From contig CAYYVQ010000062.1 of the NCBI GenBank assembly GCA_964475205.1, positions 1 through 16,970 on the forward strand: a stretch of 16,970 bases of DNA. The letters run 5' to 3'. How positions within the stretch are numbered: the first letter of the stretch is position 1; each line of letters begins with the position of its first letter. Below, piece after piece: positions 1 through 8,900 of the stretch. Source of the stretch: CAYSRM01 sp964475205 (GTDB lineage: Bacteria; Verrucomicrobiota; Kiritimatiellia; UBA8416; CAYSRM01). The translations under genes and the position numbers were made by a program. The notes under the pieces were generated by a model. That model was not told the DNA's origin and made no database searches. It worked only from the letters and a program-made list of their open reading frames with translations.

Positions 1-82
1 CTTTGCGCAGATAGCCGGGTGAAGGCGTATGAACATACGTCAAGATCGGCTGGCCGGCAAAGTCGTTGAGATGAAGTGACAT
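1..82 (-). CDS. N-terminal part of an unrecognised protein, cut by the window start
   Basis: On the minus strand an ATG at 82-80 opens a frame that stays open for 27 codons to the edge of the window; it begins MSLHLNDFAGQPILTYVHTP. Codon use looks coding-like, with many C or G third positions. It lies 43 bases downstream of the tRNA-Leu gene in the same direction, and I see no terminator hairpin between them, so read-through from the tRNA promoter is possible. No strong Shine-Dalgarno sequence precedes the ATG (only a weak GAG), and an in-frame GTG lies two codons upstream. I do not recognise the family. With only 27 residues it could still be a chance open frame. Confidence 0.35.
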   Translation of the reverse strand, partial: MSLHLNDFAGQPILTYVHTPSPGYLRK

Positions 83-125
83 GCACACTCGTAATAGATT
101 TTTATGAATAGATCAGGTTAGCCTA

Positions 126-211
126 TGGTGCCGGGGGTGGGATTTGAACCCACACGGTGTTGCCACCGCCAGATTTTGAGTCTGGTGCGTCTGCCGTTTC
201 GCCACCCCGGC
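126..211 (-). tRNA. tRNA-Leu (anticodon CAA)
   Basis: Read on the minus strand, this 86-nt segment folds as a class II tRNA. The 7-bp acceptor stem is GCCGGGG with CCCCGGC, followed by discriminator A and a gene-encoded CCA. The anticodon stem CCAGA/TCTGG encloses the loop CTCAAAA, giving anticodon CAA, which reads the leucine codon UUG. The long variable arm (GGTG-GCAA-CACC) is typical of tRNA-Leu, and the T arm GTGGG/CCCAC carries the TTCAAAT loop. It is intact. Short open frames across it are coincidental. Confidence 0.97.
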
Positions 212-249
212 TGTGCATGTTTAAGCTTATGCTTATTTCGGAAAAGAGA

Positions 250-278
250 CCTATACCATGCGCCTGAATATAGTTCAA
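250..278 (-). promoter_or_regulatory. Candidate sigma70-type promoter of the tRNA-Leu gene
   Basis: On the minus strand TTGAAC (278-273) is followed after exactly 17 bases by TATAGG (255-250), and the mature tRNA starts 38 bases further on. Each hexamer matches the consensus at four of six positions. Position and spacing suit a stable-RNA promoter, but this is a by-eye match. Confidence 0.35.
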
Positions 279-394
279 GAAACTTGTGATTAGAAAAATA
301 ACGATTATCCGCCATTTTTTTGTTGTTATGCGGAGAATGATTTCGTAAGTTTTCAGCCTCTTGATTTCAGGACGAAGGGAAACAGGTTCGTAAC

Positions 395-2413
395 ATGACG
401 ATACGAGGAATCATAATAGGCCTTATCATGGCCGTTCTCATGGGGGCCGGCGGAGCTTTTGCATCAAAGCATGTTCCAGGGATGTGGGGGTTGGTCCGTG
501 GAAACCTTCCGGTCAGTGTTTTCGGCGCCTTGATTGTGTTTGTTGCTGTGATAAATCCGCTTCTCAGGCGGATTCATAAAAGTCTTCGATTCAGCGCGGG
601 CGAGCTGGCGCTGATTCTTTCGCTTACGCTCATTGGCTGCGGCATCGCAGACGCGGGTCTAATGAGGTACTTCCCGAAATCCCTGGTTCAGCCGATGCAG
701 CTTGAGCGAAGCCGTCCCGGCTGGCAGCAGAAAGATATTCTCGGGTATGCTCCCGACTCGACACTGCCCAACAAAGGCGTAGGCAGTCCCGCAATAGTAG
801 ATAACTACATTACTGCGATGGGCACTGAAGGTGATCCGATCGGTCTTGGCGAGGTGCCATGGTCTGCATGGAAAGGTCCGCTGAAGGTGTGGGTCAGCAT
901 TATTGCCTTTATGTTTGCAGGAGTGATATGTCTTGCAATGATTGTGCATCGCCAATGGGCTGAAAAGGAACGAATTCGCTATCCCCTTGCCGAGATAGCG
1001 ACTTCGCTTTTTGAGCGCGACGACAAAGGCGACACCAAGCTGTTTAAAAACCGCATGTTCTGGATCGGCGCTTCAATTCCTTTTGCGTTAATGATTATAA
1101 ACGGTTTAAATGCCTGGTTCCCGGGTTTTCCCAGCATTCCTCTTACATTTAATTTTTCTGCATTGGCGTCAAAATTTCCCGAATTGGCGAAGATTACGGG
1201 AGCACGGGCTGTTACCTCTCCGACGATTATGCCTGCGGCTCTGGGTTTATCGTTTCTACTGGCTTCGGATATCGGGTTTACTCTGGGAATAGCGCCAGTG
1301 ATATCCATGTTTGCAGTGTTTATAATGATGCAAATCGGGGTTGATATTTCGGGAGGCAGGATGGAGGGTGGTTTTATTCAGTGGCAGAGCTTCGGCAGCT
1401 TCATGGCCATGGCAGTAATGTTGCTTTATGTGGGCCGCAGGTACTACTGGCATACGCTATCTGAAGCGGTTACTTTCCAGAGAAGGGAAGAGACCAGCAG
1501 GTACAGTGTTTGGGCCTGCAGGGGCTTTATCATATGTGTTGTGGGAGCCACGGGGGTCTTGATGGCTGTGGGGCTTGATGTTGTTGTTGCGCTTCTGGCT
1601 GTTTTAAGCACAACGCTTCTTTACCTTGTCTGCGCAAGAATGAACGCTGAAGCGGGGACCTTCTTTTTTGTGCCTAACTGGACTATGCCGGCGGTACTTG
1701 TAGGGATATTCGGAATGACTGTGCTGGGCCCAACAGCAATCATTGTTCTCGGCCTCATGATGTATCTGCTTATGTGTGACCCGTTTGAAACGATGATGCC
1801 GTTTATCTCCAATGGTCTCAAGATTACGAGCGATACCAGGTTGCCCGTGAGTAAAGTGGGAGGCCTGATGATTATTGCCTTGCTTCTTATGCTTGCGGTG
1901 GCTGTTCCTCTTTCAATTTGGGCCGATTACAATTATGCGGCCCCTATGCGGAGGGGTTACGATACTGAAGAAGTGTTCAGCGCAGCCGACAAAACGGTTG
2001 ACAAACTGGAGCTTTCAGGACAGGGAGAAGAGGTGGCAAACTATGGGGCATTGGACAGAATCGCCAATATGCTTCCGGATAAACAGTTTCTTGTTGCCAC
2101 CGGGATAGGGTTCGGACTCTTGATGTTGTTCAGTTTCCTTCGGCTCAAATATACATGGTGGCCGCTGCACCCGATTCTTTTCCTTGTTTTTGCTTCGGGC
2201 CCTTTTTTCAGGTTTGCGCCTTCATTTTTTCTTGGATGGGTTTTAAAATCTGCGGTGACAAAATTCGGCGGCGCGGCGCAGTATCTTTCTATAAAGCCTT
2301 TTGTTCTTGGTGTAATAATTGGAGATTTGACAGGCGGTTTTTTCTGGTTGGTTGTCGGATGGGTCTACAACGGAGTCACCGGGTACCGTTCACCGAGCAT
2401 ACTGCTTTGGTAG
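395..2413 (+). CDS. DUF6785/DUF6784-family polytopic membrane protein (OPT-like)
   Basis: A 672-residue integral membrane protein with about 13 hydrophobic segments, for example near residues 5-23, 35-55, 67-85, 163-184, 278-318, 375-415, 433-460, 485-508, 565-583, 591-612 and 640-665. After the fourth segment comes a charged stretch, about 184-220, with the motif ERIRYPLAEI followed by an acidic/basic loop. This is characteristic of the DUF6785 family as I know it, and the C-terminal part (RFAPSFFLGWVLKSAV and onward) fits DUF6784. The family is of unknown function and looks distantly related to oligopeptide transporters. Residues about 510-564 form a hydrophilic, probably extracytoplasmic loop. 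The ATG has a modest AGG eight bases upstream. It is the first gene of the long + strand operon; a convincing promoter was not found in the preceding 180 bases. Its architecture parallels that of the gene at 11201, so the two may be paired subunits or parallel transporters. Substrate unknown. Confidence 0.8.
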   Translation: MTIRGIIIGLIMAVLMGAGGAFASKHVPGMWGLVRGNLPVSVFGALIVFVAVINPLLRRIHKSLRFSAGELALILSLTLIGCGIADAGLMRYFPKSLVQPMQLERSRPGWQQKDILGYAPDSTLPNKGVGSPAIVDNYITAMGTEGDPIGLGEVPWSAWKGPLKVWVSIIAFMFAGVICLAMIVHRQWAEKERIRYPLAEIATSLFERDDKGDTKLFKNRMFWIGASIPFALMIINGLNAWFPGFPSIPLTFNFSALASKFPELAKITGARAVTSPTIMPAALGLSFLLASDIGFTLGIAPVISMFAVFIMMQIGVDISGGRMEGGFIQWQSFGSFMAMAVMLLYVGRRYYWHTLSEAVTFQRREETSRYSVWACRGFIICVVGATGVLMAVGLDVVVALLAVLSTTLLYLVCARMNAEAGTFFFVPNWTMPAVLVGIFGMTVLGPTAIIVLGLMMYLLMCDPFETMMPFISNGLKITSDTRLPVSKVGGLMIIALLLMLAVAVPLSIWADYNYAAPMRRGYDTEEVFSAADKTVDKLELSGQGEEVANYGALDRIANMLPDKQFLVATGIGFGLLMLFSFLRLKYTWWPLHPILFLVFASGPFFRFAPSFFLGWVLKSAVTKFGGAAQYLSIKPFVLGVIIGDLTGGFFWLVVGWVYNGVTGYRSPSILLW

Positions 2414-2435
2414 CAGCTTTTTAACAGGTGATTGA

Positions 2436-3332
2436 GTGGAGGTTAAATACAACCGTACTTGCTGGCAAGGGATACATATAGAGCATCCTGCCGATTGGGA
2501 AATATGCAATGCCGGCGGAAACAGGGAAAAGGGAAGCATATTTTTCGGTGATCGCAGGAAAAAACGCCTCCAGGTTTTCTGGCGGAAACTGGACTATAGT
2601 CCTAATCTTGAGATGCTGGTTGATAAACCGAGGGTTGTAGACGAAGACGAAGATGTTGAATGGCGCAAGGTCGGGCTGCTAGAAGGCTGGGTCGGTCTGC
2701 TGGAAAAGAAGGGGGGCGCCTCTGTTTTGCACTGTGGCGGTTTTTTTGAAGAAAGCGCCATGCTGGTTGAGGCAGTTCTTTTCTGGCCGCATGGCAGGAA
2801 CATAGAAGGTGAAAGAAAAATACTGAGTTCAATAGAGGTTCATGAGCCCGATGAGGGGCAGAATGAATTCTGGCAGGCAATGGGAATTGAAGCGAGTGTT
2901 CCGAACGAATACGGTTTCAGCGGGTTTGAATCACAGCCTGGAAAAACAGTTTGGAAGTTTGAAAAAAGAGGGGACAAGGGTACATTCATTAATATTGAGA
3001 GACTCGGGATTCCTGATTACTGGTTGAGGGCCAGTCTGACCAAGTGGCTGGAAGCGAGACTTGAGTATGGAAGCTCGATCAGGAGCCGGAGAAGCGTGAA
3101 GTGGAATGGGCATGATGCAGTAAGCATAGTGTCCACGGCTACTGCAATCGGTTTTAAAAGATTGAAGGGAATGTACCGGGTTAGTTTGAGTTTAGGCTGG
3201 AAGTGTGAGACAGAGGACCGGGTTTACCGGATATACATGGAGACAAATTCGAGAGATTACCGGATATCTCTTCCAGAAGGTCTGCAGGTAATGTGCTGCA
3301 AAGACGCCCCGGTCCTTGAGCAAAGCATATAG
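2436..3332 (+). CDS. Soluble protein of unknown function, possibly two tandem related domains
   Basis: A 298-residue protein without signal peptide or membrane segment, so probably cytoplasmic. The start is a GTG preceded by AGGTG at 5-6 bases, 22 bases after the previous stop. I do not recognise the family. The sequence is rich in aromatic residues, especially tryptophan, and in alternating beta-strand-like segments. The two halves (about residues 9-136 and 143-290) look alike in layout. Each opens with a Trp-Gln pair and a short segment up to a proline, continues with a charged, Gly-rich strand region, and closes with strands before the link or the end. This suggests an ancient duplication of a PsbP/Mog1-like beta domain, which is inference only. 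It sits 7 bases before the PqqD-like gene and in the same operon as the ABC permeases, so a role as cytosolic accessory or sensor of the membrane complex is plausible. Confidence 0.8.
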   Translation: MEVKYNRTCWQGIHIEHPADWEICNAGGNREKGSIFFGDRRKKRLQVFWRKLDYSPNLEMLVDKPRVVDEDEDVEWRKVGLLEGWVGLLEKKGGASVLHCGGFFEESAMLVEAVLFWPHGRNIEGERKILSSIEVHEPDEGQNEFWQAMGIEASVPNEYGFSGFESQPGKTVWKFEKRGDKGTFINIERLGIPDYWLRASLTKWLEARLEYGSSIRSRRSVKWNGHDAVSIVSTATAIGFKRLKGMYRVSLSLGWKCETEDRVYRIYMETNSRDYRISLPEGLQVMCCKDAPVLEQSI

Positions 3333-3339
3333 GTGAAAA

Positions 3340-3732
3340 GTGGTAGCAGAATTAGGAAACCAGGACATTGCGGATATCAGGGCTCTTGAGCTTGTGCCGT
3401 GCATAAATGAAGCTGCGGAACTGGATTACAGGCAAGATGGAGCGGTGATAGTGAGCATACCGATGAAAAAACCAAGGTATCTTGTGGGTCCGATCAAATT
3501 GATTCTGCCTTTTTCGGAAAAAAAGCGGCTTCGCGTAGATCTTCTGGGAAGGGATGTGCTGGAGATGTGCGACCAGACAAGAAAGGTTGAGGATGTTATT
3601 GAACAGTTTGCTCGCAAGAACAAGCTGGCTTTTAGAGAAGCGCAGGTTGCAATTCTGGGCTTTATGCAGCAGATGCTCAAAAGAGGGGTTCTTGTGCTGG
3701 TATCAAGCGATATCATTGGAGAAAGAAATTGA
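3340..3732 (+). CDS. Stand-alone PqqD-like protein
   Basis: A 130-residue protein whose segment from about 50 to 120 matches the PqqD pattern: a strand ending in LRVDLLGRDVLEMCD, a helix with VEDVIEQFARK, then an EAQVAILGFMQQMLKRGVLVLV winged-helix-like end. PqqD-fold domains (RiPP recognition elements) bind leader peptides and hand them to maturases; many PqqD-like proteins, however, occur outside RiPP clusters with unknown roles. Here no radical-SAM enzyme, other maturase or precursor peptide is visible, and the neighbours are membrane proteins and an FtsX permease. The first 45 residues lie outside the domain. The GTG start follows AGGTGAAAA, and the stop overlaps the TTG start of the next gene, indicating translational coupling. 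A peptide-binding adaptor role for the transporter is inference. Confidence 0.75.
   Translation: MVAELGNQDIADIRALELVPCINEAAELDYRQDGAVIVSIPMKKPRYLVGPIKLILPFSEKKRLRVDLLGRDVLEMCDQTRKVEDVIEQFARKNKLAFREAQVAILGFMQQMLKRGVLVLVSSDIIGERN
3718..3721 (+). promoter_or_regulatory. Ribosome binding site supporting a TTG start
   Basis: GGAG lies inside the last codons of the PqqD-like gene, seven bases before the TTG at 3729. It supports the unusual TTG initiation over the unassisted in-frame alternatives further downstream, and makes the permease translationally coupled to its predecessor. Confidence 0.5.
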
Positions 3733-5204
3733 AGGCTTTTGAAATTCATGACCAGGTTAAGCTTCCTTTTTCGCGATGTGTCAGCATCGTAGTGAGTGGA
3801 ATTCAATTCAGGCTTTTCAGGGCCGCTATAACCGTTTCTATTGTCGCCCTTGCTGTCGCGTTTCTAATGACTATTCTCAGCGACAGTCTTATAGGAAGAA
3901 ATGTGGCGAAAACCGTGGAAAAGCAGATTGAGCCGCGGCAGACATTCCTGTTCTGGGTAGACAGGCTTTCCAGCCCGATGACACCTGACGAATTAAATTT
4001 TTTGCTTAGAAATGCTGAGAAAGGCGGAAACCGTTGGCAGGAGTTGAAAGAATGGGGTAATTGCAGTAACTCAGATCTTGAGGCATTGTCTGAACTTGCC
4101 GTTAAGGAAGAAAGATATCTGAAATTTTTAAGAGGTTTGAGCGAAGGCGATCGGCGGCCGCTGGTGGGCAGGTTAAGCGGCAGGGCAGTTTTCGATATGC
4201 TTGTTCAACCTGGTCAATTCAAAAAGTTTATCAGCAAAACCAGGGACATCGGAATAAAGGTTCCAGGTTCTGCTCAGCAATTTGAGGAGATGCTTGATGA
4301 CTGGCAGGATATGCACAGCTTGAAAAAATCCATCATGGACGGGCATGCTGAGGCTGTGCGCAAACTTGCTGAACAGAGACCGCAAAAGAACATACAGGAA
4401 ATGCTTGGCGCCATTGACGATCGGCAAGTTGATATGCTTGAAAAGCTTGGGTTTAGCCTCGATGAATCTGTTATTGCTATTCTCAGAGAAGAAGCCAGGG
4501 CAAGCCTTGACGCTGAATCGGTGCTTCTAGCATTGGGCAACAGCAGTTTTAAGCAGAAATTCGCTCTAAAACAGGGCATGGACGATCTCAATGAAGTCAC
4601 ATCTGAAGCCCTTCTTAATTTTCTTACTTCCAGCTCATCGGCTCGATGGTATAAAGAGACGCTTGAAGAAGTTGGAATGGCAATTGACCTGAGTTTAGAC
4701 AGGATAGTTGGCTTGGCCCGAAAGCAGATCAAGGACAATAAGCTCGCTGATATCGAGGCAGGTATCCAGGCAGAAATGGCGCAAGGCACGACGTTGGGTT
4801 TCAGCAATCGTGTGATGTGGCTTATTATTGTAAGCATGATCGTCTGTGTAGTCGGCATTACTAATGCAATGTTGATGAGTGTAACCGAGCGCTTCAATGA
4901 GATTGCAACCATGAAATGCCTGGGGGCCACAGACGGATTTATCATGTTGAATTTTATTCTGGAATCCGGTCTCCAGGGCTTGTTTGGCGGCATTATCGGA
5001 GCTTTAGCAGGGTTTTTTCTAGGAACCTTGCGTTCGAGTTTCGGGTTCGGCTTTATGGCGATACAGAATGTGCCGGTTGCTTCGGCATTTGCTGGTATGG
5101 GCATCGCTATTGCCAGCGGAATCATTATATCTGTGATAGCAGCGATATATCCTGCATTTGTGGCGGCTCGATTGGCGCCAATGGAAGCAATGCGGGTGGA
5201 ATAG
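3729..5204 (+). CDS. FtsX/MacB-type ABC transporter permease with helical extracytoplasmic domain
   Basis: A 491-residue permease with the four-helix FtsX layout: one membrane segment near residues 33-50, a large extracytoplasmic region from about 55 to 355, and three C-terminal segments near 362-382, 408-432 and 452-478. The stretch SVTERFNEIATMKCLGAT, followed by a Gly-rich third helix and by a last helix ending in YPAFVAARLAPMEAMRVE, is diagnostic of FtsX-like permeases that work with LolD/MacB ATPases. The extracytoplasmic part is predicted by eye to be almost wholly helical, with many charged heptad-like stretches, unlike the usual mixed alpha/beta MacB periplasmic domain. The TTG start overlaps the preceding TGA and has GGAG seven bases upstream. 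The ATPase gene follows after 13 bases, so these two most likely form one transporter. Substrate unknown; such systems often act in lipoprotein release, envelope stress or mechanotransmission rather than classical transport. Confidence 0.88.
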   Translation: MKAFEIHDQVKLPFSRCVSIVVSGIQFRLFRAAITVSIVALAVAFLMTILSDSLIGRNVAKTVEKQIEPRQTFLFWVDRLSSPMTPDELNFLLRNAEKGGNRWQELKEWGNCSNSDLEALSELAVKEERYLKFLRGLSEGDRRPLVGRLSGRAVFDMLVQPGQFKKFISKTRDIGIKVPGSAQQFEEMLDDWQDMHSLKKSIMDGHAEAVRKLAEQRPQKNIQEMLGAIDDRQVDMLEKLGFSLDESVIAILREEARASLDAESVLLALGNSSFKQKFALKQGMDDLNEVTSEALLNFLTSSSSARWYKETLEEVGMAIDLSLDRIVGLARKQIKDNKLADIEAGIQAEMAQGTTLGFSNRVMWLIIVSMIVCVVGITNAMLMSVTERFNEIATMKCLGATDGFIMLNFILESGLQGLFGGIIGALAGFFLGTLRSSFGFGFMAIQNVPVASAFAGMGIAIASGIIISVIAAIYPAFVAARLAPMEAMRVE

Positions 5205-5217
5205 TGAAGGAGTAACC

Positions 5218-5994
5218 GTGTCTGAAGTAGCAGCAGATATTGCGGACAAGCCCACGAGCGAGCAGACTGAAGAAAAGCCTGTCATTATCAGGACGAGCAA
5301 CCTGAAGAAGATATATATGATGGGCGAGGAAGAAGTGCATGCGCTTCAGGGTGTAAACGTGGAGATATACCGAGGTGAATTCATGTGCGTAATGGGGCCA
5401 AGCGGATCCGGGAAAAGCACATTTTTCAACATGATAGGCGGGCTTGATGCGCCGAGCAGCGGACGTGTATTTATAGATGAAGTTGACGTGGCGCAGCTTA
5501 GCGCCGTAGAGCTTGCATTTTTGCGTTGCCAGAAAATCGGTTATATATTCCAGTCATATAACCTTGTGCAGTACATGACTGCTCTTGAGAATGTGACTGT
5601 GCCAATGGCTTTTGCCGGAGTAGAATCCGAAGAGGCGCATGAAAGGGGAATGTCTCTTCTGGATATAGTTGGACTTAAAGAAAGGTGGTTTCATAAACCG
5701 ATAGAAATGTCTGGAGGCCAGCAGCAGAGGACGGCTATTGCCAGGTCAATGGCTAACAATCCCAGTCTGCTGCTCTGCGATGAGCCGACCGGGAACCTTG
5801 ACTTTAAGACTGGAGATGAGATACACCAAATTATAAGAAGGCTCAACCTGGAGAGGGGAGTAACCGTGATCTGCGCGACTCACGACCACAGGTTGATTGA
5901 TATGGCTGATCGGATCACCTGGGTTCGAGATGGGGCAATTGAAAAAATTGCCGAAAGAAAAGACCTTGAAATCGATACTGGGACTGTTGAATGA
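5218..5994 (+). CDS. LolD/MacB-type ABC transporter ATP-binding protein (first of two)
   Basis: A 258-residue ATPase that powers an FtsX-type permease from the cytoplasmic side. Walker A GPSGSGKST lies near residues 60-68, a Q-loop in FQSYNLV, the signature MSGGQQQR near 165, Walker B LLLCDEPTGNLD near 184, and the H-loop histidine in ATHD near 222. The first 20 or so residues are an acidic extension. The GTG at 5218 is chosen because AAGGAG lies five bases upstream and the frame before it is inside the permease gene; an upstream in-frame ATG would overlap the permease by about 45 bases. It is probably paired with the permease immediately upstream, but the next gene, also an FtsX permease, overlaps it by four bases (ATGA), so it could serve either or both. 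Confidence 0.93.
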   Translation: MSEVAADIADKPTSEQTEEKPVIIRTSNLKKIYMMGEEEVHALQGVNVEIYRGEFMCVMGPSGSGKSTFFNMIGGLDAPSSGRVFIDEVDVAQLSAVELAFLRCQKIGYIFQSYNLVQYMTALENVTVPMAFAGVESEEAHERGMSLLDIVGLKERWFHKPIEMSGGQQQRTAIARSMANNPSLLLCDEPTGNLDFKTGDEIHQIIRRLNLERGVTVICATHDHRLIDMADRITWVRDGAIEKIAERKDLEIDTGTVE

Positions 5995-8900
5995 ATGCGA
6001 GCATATTTCACGTTTTTAAATTTCAGGATCAAGAATTAACTGGAAAGATGTTCATGCGAATGACGTTTTTTAATAACAAAAAGTCTGTCTCCAAAACAGC
6101 AGGGATTTTTGTGGCTGCATTTTGCCTGTTTTCGACCGGCATAGGAAAATCCAGGGCAGTTACGAATGATTACGCGAAGGCCTTTGATAAAGATATCGCA
6201 GAACTTACAGCCAACAAACACAGGCTTGCCGGTCGTGATGAAGGAAGCCTGGCGGCTGCGGATTATGTTCAGAGGCGCCTTGAGGATGTTGGTCTGGACA
6301 AAGTGCTTGTCCAGGAATTTCCTGTTGTACAGAATCGCTCACCGCTATGTGAAATTGAAGCCGACGGCGAGACCTTTCCCATGTATGCGGCTCGTCATAA
6401 CATGCTTCAGGTTCCTGTTACCCCACAGGATGGACTTAGCGCTGAAACTTTATACGTAGGAAAAGGTCGTCTTGCCGATTACGACGGCAAGTTTCCGGAA
6501 GATAAAATCGTTGTCATGGATTTTGATTCCGACGACAACTGGCGGAACGCTTTTGCCATGGGCGCGAGCGCAGTCCTGTTTACAGGCGGGACGGACGATA
6601 TTCCCCTCCCGAGGCATCATGTCAATGTTCCAGCCAATCTGCCCCGGTTTTATGTAACTAAGGATGTGGCGGAAAAGCTGAGACTGTCAGAAGAGAGCAG
6701 GACGGTGACCCTGCGCGCGTCTGCGAAGTGGGAAGAGCTTGAGGGCCGGAATGTTTTCGGGATATTGCGTGGTACCGATCCGGTATTGGATGAAAATGAT
6801 GAACGGCGTGAGACGATTGTCCTGGCCGCGCCACTGGACACGCTTTCCGAGATACCAGAGTTGTCGCAGGGGGCGCGTAATGCCGGCAATTGCGCCGCAT
6901 TGCTTTACCTTGCCCGGTATTTTACGGAGAACCGTCCAAAGCGTGACATTATCTTTGCCTTCTTTGATGGAGAGGCACAGAACCACCTTGGAGCAAGAGC
7001 TTTTTACGGAGCGCTTTACCGGGTGGCGGGGGACAGGCCGATAGCCCGGTATACGTTGGAAGAACGTATGGCCATGATTGAAAAAGAAATCGACTATATG
7101 GATCGAATACATCAGGTTCTGGCAATTGAAAATGTTTTTTCTGAAGAAGCCCTTAATTTACCAGGTTATCCTGATTTTGCGTCCATGCTGAGAGATTACG
7201 TGGTGACCCTTGGAAACGTAACGATGCAGGAACTTGCTCCTCTTCGTGTTCGTTACAGGAACCTGAAAGGCAGGCTCAACGAGCTTGACGCAGATAAAGA
7301 TAAGATACGCCGCGAGATGAACGAGCTTAAGCCGGAGGCAGCCGAGCTTGGGGAGATTGACCGGCTGGCGATGGAGGACCTGGCGTGGAATTCGATACTT
7401 CGTTTCCTCAATGAGGACGGTCGACCGGGAAGTGAATCAGAGATTGAAGTCCTTGCCCAGGAGCTTGTCGCTGATCCTGATCCGCAGAAAAAAGTCCTGA
7501 AACGAGAATACTTCGTGGAATCAATTCACAGGAATATTGACAGTGTTGTGGAATACGCACGCACCCTGGGGCAGAAACGGCTGAAAGAGGTCAATCACGC
7601 GAAGAAGTACTGTAAGCAGGCGTTTGAACTGGTTGAAGAGGCGGGCAGAGAAAAGAGCGAGATTGTCCTTCATCTGAGCATTAATATTGGCGATGATCGC
7701 GAGAGATGGTGTTTTGCTCATGGCGATGACAGCATGCCGTTCTTCATTGATGATGAAGAAGGCAACTATAGGACGATCCTGTACCGGACAATACGGGATT
7801 TAGCCGGCGAGCTGCCTGAGAGTGAAAAACGGGGGCTCGATTTGCGCTCGGTTTCAACGATGTATCCATCCAGCAGGATGTTTACTCCCGGTCTGCATAC
7901 GGACAGCGGGGTGATTGCCGGGATGTTCTCGCGTTATAATATGTCTATAAACACAGTGTTTGATCCTTTAAGCAGGCACGGTTTGCCTTCTGATACGGTT
8001 GAAAATCTTGATGTTGGCGCTATGCGCGCCCAGTCTCGTGGAATGGCTGGGTTTCTGAGCCATCTTGTAGAGGAAAACGCCCTCAGCAGATCGTACTTCC
8101 TCCGTCTCAGAGTGTTCTATAATGAAGCAAGATGGTCAAAAAATCGAAGATTCGGTCACACCATCAAGCAGTCCGATGTTGGAGATCCTATGCGCAGCGC
8201 TTCTGTGCCCGGAGCTGTGGTGGCTCTTTTTGCGCGAAACAGTTCTGTTGCTTCGGAATGGAACCACGGATCGTTGGATCGAGTTCCGCCCGGCTTTTCC
8301 TGGCCTCTTTTGAGTATGAGCCAATCTGACGGCATATTCGAGCTGCCACCCATCTCGCGTGAATATCAGCGGGGAGGGCTTTTCCCCGGCTACTTTGTAG
8401 CAAGGTTTGACGCCGGAGAGGTGATGGAGAAATTCATCAGGGCGCGTGGAGCTTCAGCAGAGGGCATAATATTGGCATGTACAACCAGGAGTTCAATGAG
8501 CGCCAGCACAATGAACCAGAACGTGCCTATTGAGATAGCCAACGTAAAACCATTCACTATGGTGGGATATGGCTATGACCGCCTTGTTGCCACAACTGTT
8601 ATGCGGGCATCCTCCACTGCCAAGTTGGGTTCCGATAGACATCTTCTATGTGAATATGACACCATTCTTACGCTATTCTCTCCGATTTACGCCAGGGGCG
8701 TGAAACTTTTTAATCCTTATGGAGCGGTATTGCTTAGAAACGCTCCGACAAAGGATGCGTACCAGGGGGCGGGATACAGCCTTGAGGATCCATTCAAACA
8801 CCCGGTTGCCTCGCGCACTACTGCCGAGGATCTTTATACTCTGAATGAGTACCGACTGAACCTGCTCAGAGAGAATAAGATAGGGCAGGAATCTCTGGAA

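Noticed and set aside
118..315. 65-codon minus-strand open frame over the tRNA-Leu
   Set aside because: It runs straight through an intact tRNA gene and reads like tRNA sequence translated; not a gene.
308..334. TCCGC ... GCGGA inverted repeat with a T-rich loop upstream of the first operon gene
   Set aside because: A 5-bp stem with a 17-base loop and no following T-run or U-tract; not convincing as terminator or operator.
4274..5125. 283-codon minus-strand open frame antisense to the first FtsX permease
   Set aside because: Composition (many Ser, Pro, Ile, Arg) is that of an antisense shadow; the + strand frame has clear FtsX motifs.
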